Positions 1 through 10,908 of a DNA stretch of 64,000 nt are shown here, piece after piece. Both the position numbers and the translations under genes were made by a program. The DNA comes from Pseudeuparius sepicola (lineage: Eukaryota > Arthropoda > Insecta > Coleoptera > Anthribidae). Position 1 is the stretch's first letter; every line of letters begins with the position of its first letter. The stretch spans positions 13,162,001-13,226,000 of the forward strand of contig OY987306.1 in assembly GCA_963920635.1 (NCBI GenBank), read 5' to 3'. Under the pieces are notes generated by a model. It was not told where the DNA came from and ran no database searches. It saw only the letters and a program-made list of their open reading frames with translations.

Positions 1-643
1 ACCCAAAAAAATGTAAAAAGTTCCTATAAACATGACCTCAAAAATGCCCCCTAAGGGGGCTATAGCCCCCGAAAGGGGCAGTTTCGCAACCGGATATTTT
101 TAAATATCTCCAGAACGAGCAAAGAAAAAATTTTGAAATTTGGTATGTGATATACCTGTGAGATTTGACACTTACCGAGGTAGAGATAGTTTGACATTCT
201 TCGTCATAGGCGTCCCAAATAGGAGGTCAAATGGCTAAAATTCGCAAAAAAATTTGGTTTGTGCTTTTTTCAGGATTTATTGCAAAATTATGAAATCTCG
301 GGATATTTTACGAAAAAAGGTGCTTTTGTTAAATTTTGATATCATGCATCGTTCTCGAGTAATTTGAAATTGAAATTTTCTTTGCAGTGATGGAATGCAT
401 ATTATAAAATATTGAAAAAAAGGAATCATAGCAGCTAATGGCTATGGAAGAAATTTCAAATAGGAAGGTCTACTACTTTATGTTCGTGGCAGTACCTTGG
501 CAAAATTTTTAACAAGAAGTTCCACTTTTCTAAAACAAACAAAACAGGACGTACCTATTAAAATAATTTAATCATCACATTTTCAAAAACGAAGCAATAA
601 CAATACATTCTGACAAGAACAATTTAAATTCGAGTCCGTCCAC

Positions 644-1100
644 TTATGATAACAGCTGTTCAAAATGATTTCCATTTTGTTCGATACAAATTATCGCACG
701 ACGCCTTATAGCGCTTGATGCTCGCAAAATATGAATGCCAACCAACTGCCGTAGTTCTTCCAATGTATCAACTTCAGTTGCATAAACTAAATTGTTTAGG
801 TAAATGACCCCATAAATAATAATCAAGGGGATTAAGATCCGGCGATCGCGGTGGCCAAGGTATGGGACCGCCCCTACCAATCCACCTACCAGGAAAATTC
901 TCATTCAACCAGACCCTAACATTTCATCCGAAATGAGCAAGCGCCCCGTCGTGCTGGTAGTACATATTAACCCTTGCATTTATAGGGACATCTTCCAAAA
1001 GTTGGCCCAGATTATTTTGGAGAAAATTGAGGTATTCATTAGCGTTAAGACGGTAGGGTAATTCTATGGGACCAATTAATTGATCTCCTATAATACCTGC
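644..1100 (-). pseudogene. IS630/mariner-type DDE transposase, C-terminal part
   Basis: Read on the minus strand from about 1090, the sequence gives GPIELPYRLNANEYLNFL, YYQHDGALAHF and PPRSPDLNPLDYYLWGHL. These correspond to the second and third catalytic aspartates (xHDGAPxH and SPDLNPLD) of the insect transposases usually annotated as Tc3-like. A stop interrupts the frame after QHDGALAHF and a frameshift follows WGHL, after which the last 60 or so residues (ending CIEQNGNHFEQLLS) are open to 644. The N-terminal DNA-binding region and first catalytic residue are missing. It is a dead copy. Confidence 0.8.
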
Positions 1101-1110
1101 CCAATTTTTT

Positions 1111-1400
1111 GTGAATTTTAGCCATTTGACCTCCCATTTGGGACGCCTATGATGAAGAATGTCAAACTATCTCTACCTCGGTAAATGTCAAATCTCACAG
1201 GTTTATCACATACCAAATTTCAAAATTTTATCTTTGCTCGTTCTGGAGATATTTAGAAATACCCGTTTGCGAAACTGCCCCTTTCGGGGGCTGTAGCCCC
1301 CTTAGGGGGCATTTTTGAGGTCATGTTTATAGGAACTTTTTATATTTTTTTGGGTCGCGGAACGCGCTGGTAAATCATCGCAGGCTAATTTCTAATTTGC
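1111..1400. repeat. Extra copy of the element's right arm, in tandem with 1566-1853
   Basis: The stretch beginning CCATTTGACCTCC through GGTCGCGGAACGCG matches 1566-1853 in the same orientation and bases 1-246 in the inverted one. Both right arms share the CTTTCGGGGGCT...AGCCCCCTTAGGGGG hairpin. The copies differ by scattered substitutions and short indels. Confidence 0.8.
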
Positions 1401-1855
1401 ATTTTTGTGGCAAATTGCAAAAAAAAATTCAAAACGGTTTTACTCAAAAATGGTGCATGTTATCGAAGTTTCACAAGAGCACCTTTTTTTTGTATAAGAC
1501 ACTGAAATTTCATAATTTTGAAATAAATGGTGAAAAAAGGCACACACAAAAAAAAAGGGTATTTTTAACCCCTTGACCCCCCCCCATTTGGGACGCCTAT
1601 GTTGAAGAATGTCAAACTATCTCTTCCTCGGTAAATGTCAAATCTCACAGATATATCACATACCAAATTTCAAAATTTTATCTTTGCTCGTTCTGGAGAT
1701 ATTTAGAAATACCCGTTTGCGAAACTGCCCCTTTCGGGGGCTATAGCCCCCTTAGGGGGCATTTTTGAGGTCATGTTTATAGAAACTTTTTTCATTTTTT
1801 TGGGTCGCAGAACGCGCTGGTAAATTATGGCAGGCTAATTTCGGGACACCCTGTA

Positions 1856-3590
1856 TACCCAAATTTTGAGGCATTGGGCATTGGCATTGGGAATACTGGT
1901 AATGGTTGCAGTTTTGGTCTTCGGGATTTCGCCGTTTTATGGTATTTAGAAGCCACCCACGACTTATTAGTGTCATTTTGTTTTTCCATTGGACCGAATC
2001 ACTTTTATCAGAACTTGAACCAGGTTTTTGAGCATCCAGTGGGTCAGCTTGGAAGTTTTGCATGGTAACCACGAAGGTTAATTGGAGCCTCAGAGAAATA
2101 ACCAAGGATAGAGGGAGCAACAGCTTCAAAATACATACGTTTGTAGTCAACCAACATCTTATGCAAATTTACTGAAGTAAACAAACATTAGGCCCGTGTG
2201 TACAACGTTTACCTGAGATAGGTTATATCCTGAGAAATATCAATTTAGCCACATACCACACACTTTCTGCGTCCCATTGTATACAAAATCAGTCACTATA
2301 TCCTAAATATTAATAAATAGCCTATAAATTAACAGAAAAACAATTAAAAAAGGGAAAAATGCATACGTAAACAATCGGAAAACTTGACTCGCTGGGCATA
2401 CACAAAACAAATACCGCCGAGTTAACGAATGCGGCGGCAAGGGCAGCGTTGCCATGACGGGCGGTTTGAGGTATCTGTGACGATTTTATTAAAGTGATAA
2501 TTAGATACTATAATTACAGCGCAATTTAGTTTTAGTTTAAAATTGTTACATAGAAGAAATTAATAACTACATTTGTTAATTTAGCGTTATGGGAGGTGTG
2601 CCTTCATTGAATCCCATTATTAAACACTTCTATTTTGAAATGAAATGCTGTAAACAATGGAGTACATGGCATCACTTAAAAAGATGTTGGCTTTGTTTAC
2701 TTTTTGTTCTTACTCCCTCTATCCTTGGTTATTTCTCTGAGATTGGAGCCAACCACAAAGTGGTTGATTGTTTTTTTTTTAAGAAAAACCCTCAGACCAG
2801 AGGTAGCTTTTCTTTGACGACCTTGAGAGGTGTTTGACAGGACATTTTTGTTTTTTTTTATAGCAGTTTTTAGGACCAGTGTTTTTAGAACTAGTTTTTT
2901 GTCTTTGTTCGGTTTTTGGAACCATGTGTTTACTTAGGACCTATGTTATCGTTTGGAGCATGGGCACCAACACCTAAAGCCAGCTCACGTGATTTACTTT
3001 TGGAATCTAGAGTGTGATCACCAACATCCAAGACCCACAGGTGTTTTATCTTTTTAGGAACGTCGTATGTTACGATCTGACCGTTCTGAGGGATCATTGA
3101 CCATACTAGAGGACATTGTGGTTTGGAAAATTCAACGACAGCTAAGCCTTACTATATTTTACTTTTACTTTATTTTTACTGGGCCCTAACTAGTATAGCC
3201 GAATTTGTTATGTATACATGTATTGTGAATGTCGTGTTATTATATTTTGTGTACGTTGTGACTTATAGCTGATGTCATGTGAACAGCACGTGTACACGTT
3301 CGGGAATTTAAGCCGACTTGTAAGAACCATGGTACTTATGTTTTTAGATCTGTCCATTTAGTGAAATGAATAATCTGTTTGTCGTGAGCCACTTTGTAGA
3401 ATAAACGGTGTAAGTCTACGAAGACCTAGATTTCTTAATTTTGGCTTAAAAATACAAGTACACGTTAAACAAAACAAGTAGCGCCCTTATCTCACAGTTT
3501 GTCATACTGTTGATCCAGCCCGTCTCCACATTCTAAAAGCTGGCTCGGAGAATCTGCTCATCTGAACATCTCTTGTGAGTCATTATACAT
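1856..3590. other. Repeat-like non-coding region with an inverted pair at 2083-2165 / 2675-2765
   Basis: No gene is recognisable. CAGAGAAATAACCAAGGATA with its flanks (about 2090-2130) recurs inverted at 2705-2745, suggesting the arms of an old element about 680 bp long. At 2450-2480 a GC-rich patch interrupts AT-rich DNA. From 2870 to 3480 the sequence has an LTR-like feel, with AATAAA at 3402, but no partner repeat or coding sequence was found. Open frames at 1752-2150 (-) and 2589-2837 (+) have no recognisable motifs. Confidence 0.45.
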
Positions 3591-3630
3591 TCATTCATAT
3601 ACATTCATTCATTATAGTATATATATATAC
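3588..3630. repeat. Microsatellite: CATT-type repeats then (TA)n
   Basis: Imperfect (CATT)n (TACATTCATTCATATACATTCATTC region) runs into (TA)5-6 just before the hammerhead-like motif. On the minus strand this (TA)n occupies the position of stem I's 3' strand. Confidence 0.75.
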
Positions 3631-3675
3631 AGTACTGTTTCGGGACGGTCATCCCTCATCAGTATGGCTCACCCG
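3621..3675 (-). ncRNA. Hammerhead-ribozyme-like motif
   Basis: On the minus strand the three invariant blocks of a hammerhead occur in the right order and spacing. CTGATGA is at 3662-3656. A perfect 4-bp stem II GGGA/TCCC closes a 6-nt loop TGACCG (3655-3642). GAAA follows at 3641-3638. A short stem III ACA/TGT with loop GTAC ends in U16.1 and A17, an allowed cleavage-site base. Such short-stem-III forms are known from Penelope-like retroelements and related repeats. Stem I is the weak point: CATA before the core pairs only three bases with the (TA)n after the site. Either the microsatellite has eroded stem I, or the ribozyme works only as a dimer. No flanking reverse transcriptase was recognised. 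Confidence 0.5.
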
Positions 3676-4928
3676 ACTATCAAGTGGTAGACAAACGTGC
3701 CTAGACGATAGATTTACTATATAAGGAATCAATCAATTACCGAAGCAATTAATTGATCATGGAATATTATAATGATAGCACACCCGAAGGTGCGGGACAA
3801 AGCCACTGGTCTTGATCGGCAAGGGCTCACGCCGATAGTACATTATTTGTTTATTTATTTGGTTTTTATTTAGTATGTTTTTTTTAAAACATCACAATTT
3901 TAGTACATGGCCTAAAAAGTTTGTCTTTAAAAAGGTCCTTTATTTTTTATTTATTTTTATAATAGCAGAGGCAGATTAAATACCTTAAATAATGTATGAG
4001 GTAATTGAAAACAATGATTTATTATTAAGTAATATGATTTATTTCCCATCATTGTTCAGTCTAAGAGGATAAACAGGAATAGAGATTGCAAAAGTCTACA
4101 AATAAAACTATAAATGTTAATTTGTACAAAATCTTACATAAACTACAAGCTAAATGGTACATAGAGTATGGCCCTAACTTTTAACTTATATTTAATCTGG
4201 AACTTAATATTACAAACTTGAATATAAATTTAAATAAATAGGTTAATAACAATTGATTTTGTTGCTTTTTTGGACCTACAAAGCTGAAATAAATAAATTT
4301 GTCAATTTTTGCATACCTAAGTTTATAAATAATATTATCGTTATTATATCATGGCACATTTTGCCCGGCTATGCATACCTGGAAGACAACAAGTCTTTCA
4401 AATGTTGATTACCTATCTTTCTGTTCAACGTATTTTGTGTTAGATTCACAACTTTCATACTATAAATTTAAAATGCAAACTCAAGATGGCACCAGGCAGC
4501 CAGATTGCAGTCAACTGATGTTCAAAGTTCAAAAACTTCTTAAACGAGAGCCCTAGGTATAACCTATCAAAATTTCATTAGCATCCAATGCCATGTAATA
4601 AAATGGTGGAATTCTGAAGCAACAGAAGTATACCTATATTATACACCATGTCTGTCTTTATTTACCAATATTTCCACGCTTTATGTAGGTACTCACTTGA
4701 TAATAACTTACACTGAGTAAAGAAATGTATCAAAAGACACTCCGCTCAATGATTCAAATAAAGTTTTTTCTGAGACCAACCGATATGTGGCAAATAAATT
4801 TCTGCTACTATAGCAGCACATAATATCCGAAATATTTGTTATTGACTCTTACGCAGGTGAATTATAAAATTTGCTTGCCAACAACTGACAAACTATCGGT
4901 TTCACTTAAGTAGGGGTCCGTAATTATA
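3676..4928. other. AT-rich non-coding stretch
   Basis: After a GC-richer tail to about 3840 (GCTCACCCGAC, GGTGCGGGACAAAGCC), which may belong to the same repeat as the hammerhead-like motif, the sequence is AT-rich with no recognisable gene or repeat. The short frame at 4371-4556 shows no known domain. Confidence 0.4.
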
Positions 4929-5392
4929 CAGGGTGTCAAAATTTGGTTGTAAATGGGGGGTATCTCGGTTATTTTTAGAGACAGGGAGTTGCGGTTTTCG
5001 GGAACCATAGCTATTTTTTTGTGAAACGAAATATACCGTAAACAGATTTTTCATAGCCACCTTCGTTTTTAAGATACAGGGCGAAATTGAAAATTTGCGC
5101 TTTTGGGGCATACCTCGTATCTTGGGAACGGTTAATGATATTGAAATGGCAAAAACTGTATCTTATAGACATTTTCACGTAGAATTCAGTGCTGTATTCA
5201 GCTTTTTACTAAAATTGATATAGTGTTCGATATATGGACCAAACTTAGTTTTTTTTTTAATATAACACCCTGTATATTTTCTACTAGTTATATTCAGATT
5301 GTCGGAAGCTTTACATGTTATGTGTTAGTATCTATATTAGGCTCTAAAATACCCGAGATACCCCGCATTTACCACCAAATCTGGACACCCTG
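4929..5392. mobile_element. MITE, 464 bp, TA target duplication
   Basis: The left end CAGGGTGTCAAAATTTGGTT and the inverted right end CAGGGTGTCCAGATTTGGTG continue to match for about 45 bases, through GTAAATG(G/C)GGGGTATCTCGG. TA flanks both ends (4927-4928, 5393-5394), typical of Tc1/mariner-type elements. There is no coding capacity. An internal ACACCCTGTATA at 5266 suggests a nested or duplicated end. Confidence 0.85.
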
Positions 5393-5832
5393 TACATAAG
5401 TGCAAGCTGCTTGCCAGGTTCTGTTCATTTACAACTATTTTAAACCTTAGTTTACTACCCCTACTATATCTCATTGGTTTAATATATTTAAACGAAAAAT
5501 AAAATATAGCTCACATTTTGGACGTTTTTGGCACATCTACACGATTCCTAACCTCTACAGCATTCTGTTCGTATAGTGTTTTATCTTAATATCTCCTTGC
5601 TCTCTGAATAATCTTTAATTGTGTATAGATAAAAACCTTCATTATCATTATGTATAATTCTAGCTGGATTGCAAAGTTGAACCTTGAAAATGTACTTGTG
5701 ACCCTATTGTTTATTATTTATTTTAGTTGTTTTTTTTTGGCGGGGGCTGAATGTAGAACTTACGTTGATTGTTTTCAACTCCTTTTGCAAAATATGAAAA
5801 TGTGCTTATTTTATTGTTTATTACTATCTATA

Positions 5833-6730
5833 CAGGGTGAATCAGTTTTTTGTAGCAGGACTTTAACAGACCATCGACCTTCAAAAAATAACCGCACTTT
5901 CTTCTATAAACTATATCATTTTAAGGCCTTATAGAAAAGTTACAGGGTGTTAAAATTGTAAGAAATGTGTGGACTTTATTGAATATTTACCAAACTAGTT
6001 GCGATAGTTAAGTCATATTTGGTATACGCTATAATGGCACGGGCACCTTGTGTTGTAATAAAAGGTATTGAATTTTTATATGTAGGTTTTAATTACATAC
6101 AAAAATGTCCTCTTGGTATTTGTTCGCATGTGTTCTAGTTTAACGGCAAATTGAATTTTTTTGTATTATTTCGGGGTATTTCTGTAAATTATCCAAAAAT
6201 TGCTCCATAACACTTAAAGTAGAAATAATGTGTTTGCTACTTTAAATAAAGTAACTTTTTCCAATAAACTTACCTATTTAAGGCTATACTTTTGAAGTTA
6301 CAGGGTCTAAAACATTTAAGGAAGATACAATTAAGGTTACGCTCTGTATCTTGAAAAGTAAAACCTTGAATGGGTTAGTTTATTGGAAAAAGTTACTTTA
6401 TTTAAAGTAAGAAACACGTTTTTTCTACCTTAAGTGTTACTTATGGAGCAAATTTTTTAGATAATTTTTCAGAAATACCCCAAAATAATACAAAAAAATG
6501 AAATTTACCATTAAACTATAACACATGCGAACAAATACCAAGAGGACATTTTTGTCTGCAATTAAAATTTACATAAAAAATTCAATACCTTTTATTAAAA
6601 TACAAAGTGATTCATTTTTTTTTATTTATTTATTTAAATTTTACCCATTACCCACTTCTCCGCTACTGGTTGTTCATTTTGAAGATCTATCACCTGTTCA
6701 AGTCCTGCTACAAAAAACTGATTCACCCTG
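5833..6730. mobile_element. Foldback element with CAGGGTGAATCAG ends
   Basis: The ends CAGGGTGAATCAGTTTTTTG (5833) and its inverse (to 6730) are the tips of long inverted arms. About 6060-6300 pairs with about 6330-6600; shared blocks include AGAGGACATTTTTGT, TTTCGGGGTATTTC/GAAATACCCC and AGTTTATTGGAAAAAGTTAC. No transposase is encoded. Related elements are at 18098-21332 and 32790-34867, so this is a mobilised family. Confidence 0.8.
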
Positions 6731-6989
6731 AATATACAGGGTGTTCATTTGAAAACTTCCCACCCCCAATATATCACAAAATACAAAAAAGTAACCAACT
6801 TTAAAATTTCAAATGGAACTACCCAACTTGTGATACATCATTTGAAAGGTTTTTTTGCGAATTCAGTAATCACTCGTTTTTTACAATCTGTTAAAATTTA
6901 TAAAAGTTCGAAGCAAAAACCTAGTTTTGGTGGATGCTCCAAGTCAGTAGCTATTTAAGTAAATAATAGTCATTGAATTATTGAGATCT

Positions 6990-7240
6990 TTAATTTATCA
7001 AATGTTCAAAATAACCGCCGTCATTGGCTAAGCAATAATAAAGCCGAAATTCGAATTCTTGCCTAACCTTTAACAATATTTCTGAAGAAAAACGGTGACA
7101 CTCTTGTGTTATTCGGTTTTTTAAGTCTTCTGTGTTACGTAGAGGAGTTATGTAAATCACCGATTTCAGGTGACCCCAAAGAAAAAAATCAAGAGGTGTC
7201 AAATCCAGAGAGCGAGCTGGCCATTCTATTAATCTTCTTC
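6990..7240 (-). pseudogene. IS630/mariner-type transposase fragment (C-terminal)
   Basis: The minus-strand frame includes RMASSLSGFDTS and LDFFLWGHLKSVIYITPLR, the equivalent of WPARSPDLxPLDFFLWGHLKSxVY, and ends in NDGGYFEHLIN, the usual C-terminus (GGHFEHLL) of these transposases. A short deletion has removed part of the SPDL motif. About 70 residues remain, so the copy is dead. Confidence 0.75.
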
Positions 7241-7305
7241 TTCCTATCTATTTATCTGGAAATCTTCGATCCAACCACTGCCTCCACCCCATTACAGTTT
7301 ACCGG

Positions 7306-7420
7306 TGAGGCAGTGGTTGGATTGAATGTTTCCACGTAAATGGATAGGAAGAAGAGGTTCAATAGAATGGCCAGCTCGCTCTCCGGATTTGGCACCTCTT
7401 AATTTTCTTTCTTTGGGGTT
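7306..7420 (+). pseudogene. Opposed transposase fragment carrying the third catalytic motif
   Basis: On the plus strand the frame reads FPRKWIGRRGSIEWPARSPD and then LAPLNF, after which it diverges. It is the inverted counterpart of 7190-7290 (shared GGCCAGCTCGCTCTC / GAGAGCGAGCTGGCC). Here the SPDLAPL motif is intact, whereas the facing copy lost it. Confidence 0.7.
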
Positions 7421-7595
7421 CATTTGAAATTTTAAAGTTGGGGTTGGTGGCCCACACAGGGGGGTGGCTTTATCAACATCACATTTGCATCAATGAAGGG
7501 CCCCTCTCCAAGCAAAAATCGGGTCACGGCTATTTTTTTACTTTTTTGTACTTTGTGAGATATTGGGGGTGGAAAGTTTTCAAATGAACACCCCG

Positions 7596-8507
7596 TGGTA
7601 TTATTATCACTACCTATATATTATATACTAACAGAAAAACAAGAAGGCCAAAAATAGTCCACATGGCATGAAAAATGTTCCATGTATGATAGTGGTCAAG
7701 TTATGTGGTTTATTTTTGAGCTAAATTAGATAGAAAAGTTTTAATGTTCTCCAAAAGGGCTATTCAAATGCATTTTCAAGAAAGCAATTGAACATCGGGA
7801 GACAGACATATATGTAGATGTAACTAAGTTTTTTTAAAATAGAATACCCTCTATATTTTTTGTATACAAAAATACGTAGAATTCGTAATATAGACAGGGT
7901 TTATACTTTTAAACCTATATGAGTCCATAAAATCTTTATTTCTGGAGATAATTGTTGTTCAAAAACCACTTCATTTGGCCTTCCTACCATTTTCAAAATG
8001 CATATCCAGGGCCTGCTACGATTTTTGTACCCTGATTTGAAGATGAAAACCATTTAGCAATTTTTTTATTTAAAATCTGATACCATAGAGTTAATCACAA
8101 CACCCCAAGACCCCCATATACGAAATTTGAACAAAAAACATACATGGAGTTCCATTCTGCAGGTTATCAAAGTTGAGCAAAATAGGTATTTTAAAGGCAT
8201 CTGGCGAGTCAAGTATGTCATGAAATCCCCTCAAAACAGTTGAATGATCAACAGGACCACTCAAAATGTTGATGTGCAAAGATAGATGTGTGCCAGCTAA
8301 AGACCTGTGCATAGCGCTGTTTCAAGCGATCGCCACTGGCGCCACACGATGAAACAAATTTTTGAAAATAACGCCAAATTGACGTTATAGGTCAGTCGTG
8401 GTTAGTTGGGAGGTATACCTTGTATGTCAAATTTGGTATGGGGAAATGCATAATGCAGCCATATTTTAAGAGTGAGTGCTCATAGTCATTTATGATATTT
8501 TCTTGTA
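7596..8507. other. Non-coding stretch with one copy of a shared foldback module (8085-8310)
   Basis: No gene is recognisable. At 8085-8280 a block beginning near CCCCAAGACCCCCATATA and including AGTTGAGCAAAATAGGTATT and ATCAACAGGACCACTCAAA recurs in the same orientation at 8700-8890, and elsewhere at 47.3 and 53.4 kb. Sequence around 8311-8345 resembles 15352 onward (GACCTGTGCATAGCG). Confidence 0.6.
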
Positions 8508-9070
8508 CAGTATGTCTGGTTTTTCATGTTAACACCCCTGAAAATCTAAGTAGGCTTGGGTAATTGAACGAGGCAATTTATATATATGTTTCTGAAAGGT
8601 CATCATTTGTGAAGTATTGGATTGGCATTGCCGCGAAATCTTGGCCTACTGTGATTTTTTAAAAAAGTGCGTTTTTCGAAAACCATATTACCCATTATTA
8701 CACAGTGTTAATCAGGACACACCAAAATCCCCAAATACCAAATTTGAACAAAAAATATACAGGCAGTTTCATTCTGCAGGGAATCAAATTTGAGCAAAAT
8801 AGGAATTTTAAAGGCATTTGGCGAATCAAGTGTGCCATGGAATTACTTCGAAATAGTTGGATGGTCAACAGGACCACTTAAAGTTGGTGTTTCCGAAAAA
8901 TGCACCCCTTTGAAAAATCTCAGTATTCCAGGATTTCGCGGCAATGACAATTCAATACTTCGCAAATGATGACTTTTCAGGGACATATATTAAAAAAAAA
9001 TTGCCCCGTTCAATTACCTCAGCCTACTTAGATTTTCAGGGGTGTTAACAATGAAAAACGTGACACACTG
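8508..9070. mobile_element. Foldback element with about 180-bp arms, TA target duplication
   Basis: The left arm 8508-8690 and the inverted right arm 8900-9070 share CAGT(A/G)TGTC, AACACCCCTGAAAATCTAAG, TCATCATTTG(T/C)GAAGTATTG and GCATTGCCGCGAAATC-like blocks. TA flanks both ends. The loop (about 8700-8890) is a copy of the module seen at 8085-8280. No coding sequence is present. Confidence 0.85.
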
Positions 9071-9820
9071 TATGTAAAGTAAACCTGCAAAGGTTTTATT
9101 TTCAAACAATTGGCATCAAAAGTGCATAATTGAAAGTATCAAGGTCGAATGTCTTCCAAATATAATATAAAAAAACTATATTTATATCCTCATATCTCTG
9201 ATAATCGATGTTCAATTGAGGGGCTGAATACAATAACCAGGCTAGTCCGTCTTATAAATAACTTGATTGAATATTTATGCATATTTACACTATTTTTAAA
9301 AATATTAAGAAAATTCGCCAATTCGTCTTGCACTCTAGGAAGGTTCTGCGGTAATCTTCAATGTTTTTTTTATAAAACCAGAAGTCTCAGGATGGTATAT
9401 TTTTTGCTAAACCTGTCACATGAGCAAACTTATTTTTGTAAAAGTACAAAAAATGTAAAAGTAAACCATTCTTCATATCGAATAGACCCCTCAGTTGTTT
9501 TTCTGAAAACGCACTCAAACAGCTCTGTTACAACATTTCTGTATACATTTTTTTCTAGCTCCATAAATAAAAAAGTTAATTGGCGTGATCCACATAACTT
9601 GTATATAACATGAGAAATAAAAAATGTAGTTTGGTGGAACAAAGGTGCTTAGAGTTTTGAATTATCTAGAATAACCCTTTCCGAATTGTCGAACTGAAAT
9701 AAAAGAGTCCAAACACAATAATTAAGATTGCAACTATTTTATACATAAAAAAACTGCATTTAATTTCATAAGTATGTTTTGAATAATATTGACAGCTTAT
9801 AATACATTACAGATTGTTCA
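9071..9820. other. AT-rich stretch, no recognisable gene
   Basis: The overlapping open frames at 9149-9613 (+) and 9430-9642 (-) show no family motif, biased composition or conserved domain. They are probably chance frames in AT-rich DNA. Confidence 0.4.
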
Positions 9821-9947
9821 GTGAATGTTCGGCCCTACGTCACAACTCCCGACCTTGTCTTACTGATGACTATACGACAGATATTGGTCGTATATTCACG
9901 AGCCAGACAAGGACGGGAGTTATCACGTATAAGGGCCGAACATTCAC
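9821..9947. mobile_element. 127-bp snapback (hairpin) element
   Basis: GTGAATGTTCGGCCC at the left edge is answered by GGGCCGAACATTCAC at the right, and the pairing continues through ACTCCCG(A)CCTTGTCT / (AGACAAGG)CGGGAGT and TATACGA / TCGTATA almost to the middle. This is a near-complete palindrome, either a tiny MITE or the excised ends of a larger one. Confidence 0.7.
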
Positions 9948-10267
9948 GTAACAAAGTGTATATCAATCTAACAGATATAATCAGTTTCTATGTTTTGTTT
10001 CTATCACAGATTTTATACGCACTATTTAATTTTTGTGTTTTATATTAAGAAGCAAAAGTGCATTTTCCTAAATTCTTTAGCTTTATAACAGAAACGGTAC
10101 TTGAATCACATTACGAAGTGAATCTATCCAATCCCGAATTATATCTATATTTAGGTACTTAGTTTCTATGGTTTCTAACAAGTTCTGGCTTACCTACATG
10201 TCATTATAAAAGCATAAGTACCTACCAATCTACTTAAAATTAATTAATTTTTACATGGCAATTTATT

Positions 10268-10401
10268 CGCAATTTTGCTTGAAGGTATGACAACTTAATC
10301 ACTGTTTTACAGCTTCATATTACACAACAACTATCGCAATTTTGCTTAAAGGTATGACAACTTAATCACTGTTTTACAGCTTCATATTACACAACAACTA
10401 C
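10268..10401. repeat. Two tandem copies of a 67-bp unit
   Basis: CGCAATTTTGCTT(G/A)AAGGTATG begins at 10268 and again at 10335. The two 67-bp units differ at one base that I can see, so the duplication is recent. Confidence 0.9.
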
Positions 10402-10908
10402 GGTAAATGTTGCCCTTTACAATAGTTTCAACTTTCAATATTAGGAAGATAATTTATACAAGGCGTTTTGTAATGATGTGCAAATATTCGGGAAAAGTGT
10501 TCTACAGGTGGTTTTAAGGGGTCTTTTATGTTTTTTTTTTGTTTAACCTTTTCGCTACCAACGCCATATATACACGACCAGAAGGATGTGTGCCACCGCA
10601 CCCACTGAAGTATATATACGTTCTGTTCTAGAATGGTCTAGATAACCGACGCCATATATATATATGCGATAGTATTTTTTTTCCTGTCTGCACATCCACT
10701 GCTGTAACTATCTGACACAATTAACGTACCTACAGACCCACTGTCTTACATATCCGTCACTAATACAAAGCCTCCACACCCAATACCGTATTTGTACGTC
10801 ATTTAGCCAGTGCCTAGAGCGGATAAAACCCTTACTCTCGCTGCGCTGCTGGGAGTCGTGTTTCTGTTTTATTCTGTTGTCGTTGTCGTTCTAACCTCTC
10901 CTTCTGTG

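Larger units (their letters stand above)
1..1853 (-). mobile_element. Long-TIR IS630/Tc1-mariner-type element, left end cut by window
   Basis: Bases 1-345 form an arm that is repeated in inverted orientation at about 1480-1853; the arm includes a C-rich hairpin (CCCCCTTAGGGGG). The right end is ...GGACACCCTG at 1853, followed by a TA. The matching left tip lies before base 1. Between the arms lies a decayed minus-strand transposase (644-1100). The right arm is present twice (see 1111-1400), so the element has been rearranged. Confidence 0.8.
6737..7595. mobile_element. Mariner-type element with duplicated, head-to-head transposase fragments
   Basis: TIRs of about 58 bp begin CAGGGTGTTCATTTGAAAAC at 6737 and end in the inverse at 7595 (the last base of the CACCCTG tip is C>G decayed). 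They continue through CCACCCCCAATAT(A/C)TCACAAA. Between them two transposase pieces face opposite ways (see 6990-7240 and 7306-7420), forming an inner palindrome centred near 7300. The element starts only 6 bp after the preceding foldback. Confidence 0.85.

Noticed and set aside
9149..9642. Overlapping frames of 154 (+) and 70 (-) codons
   Set aside because: AT-rich, no motif, both strands open; probably chance.
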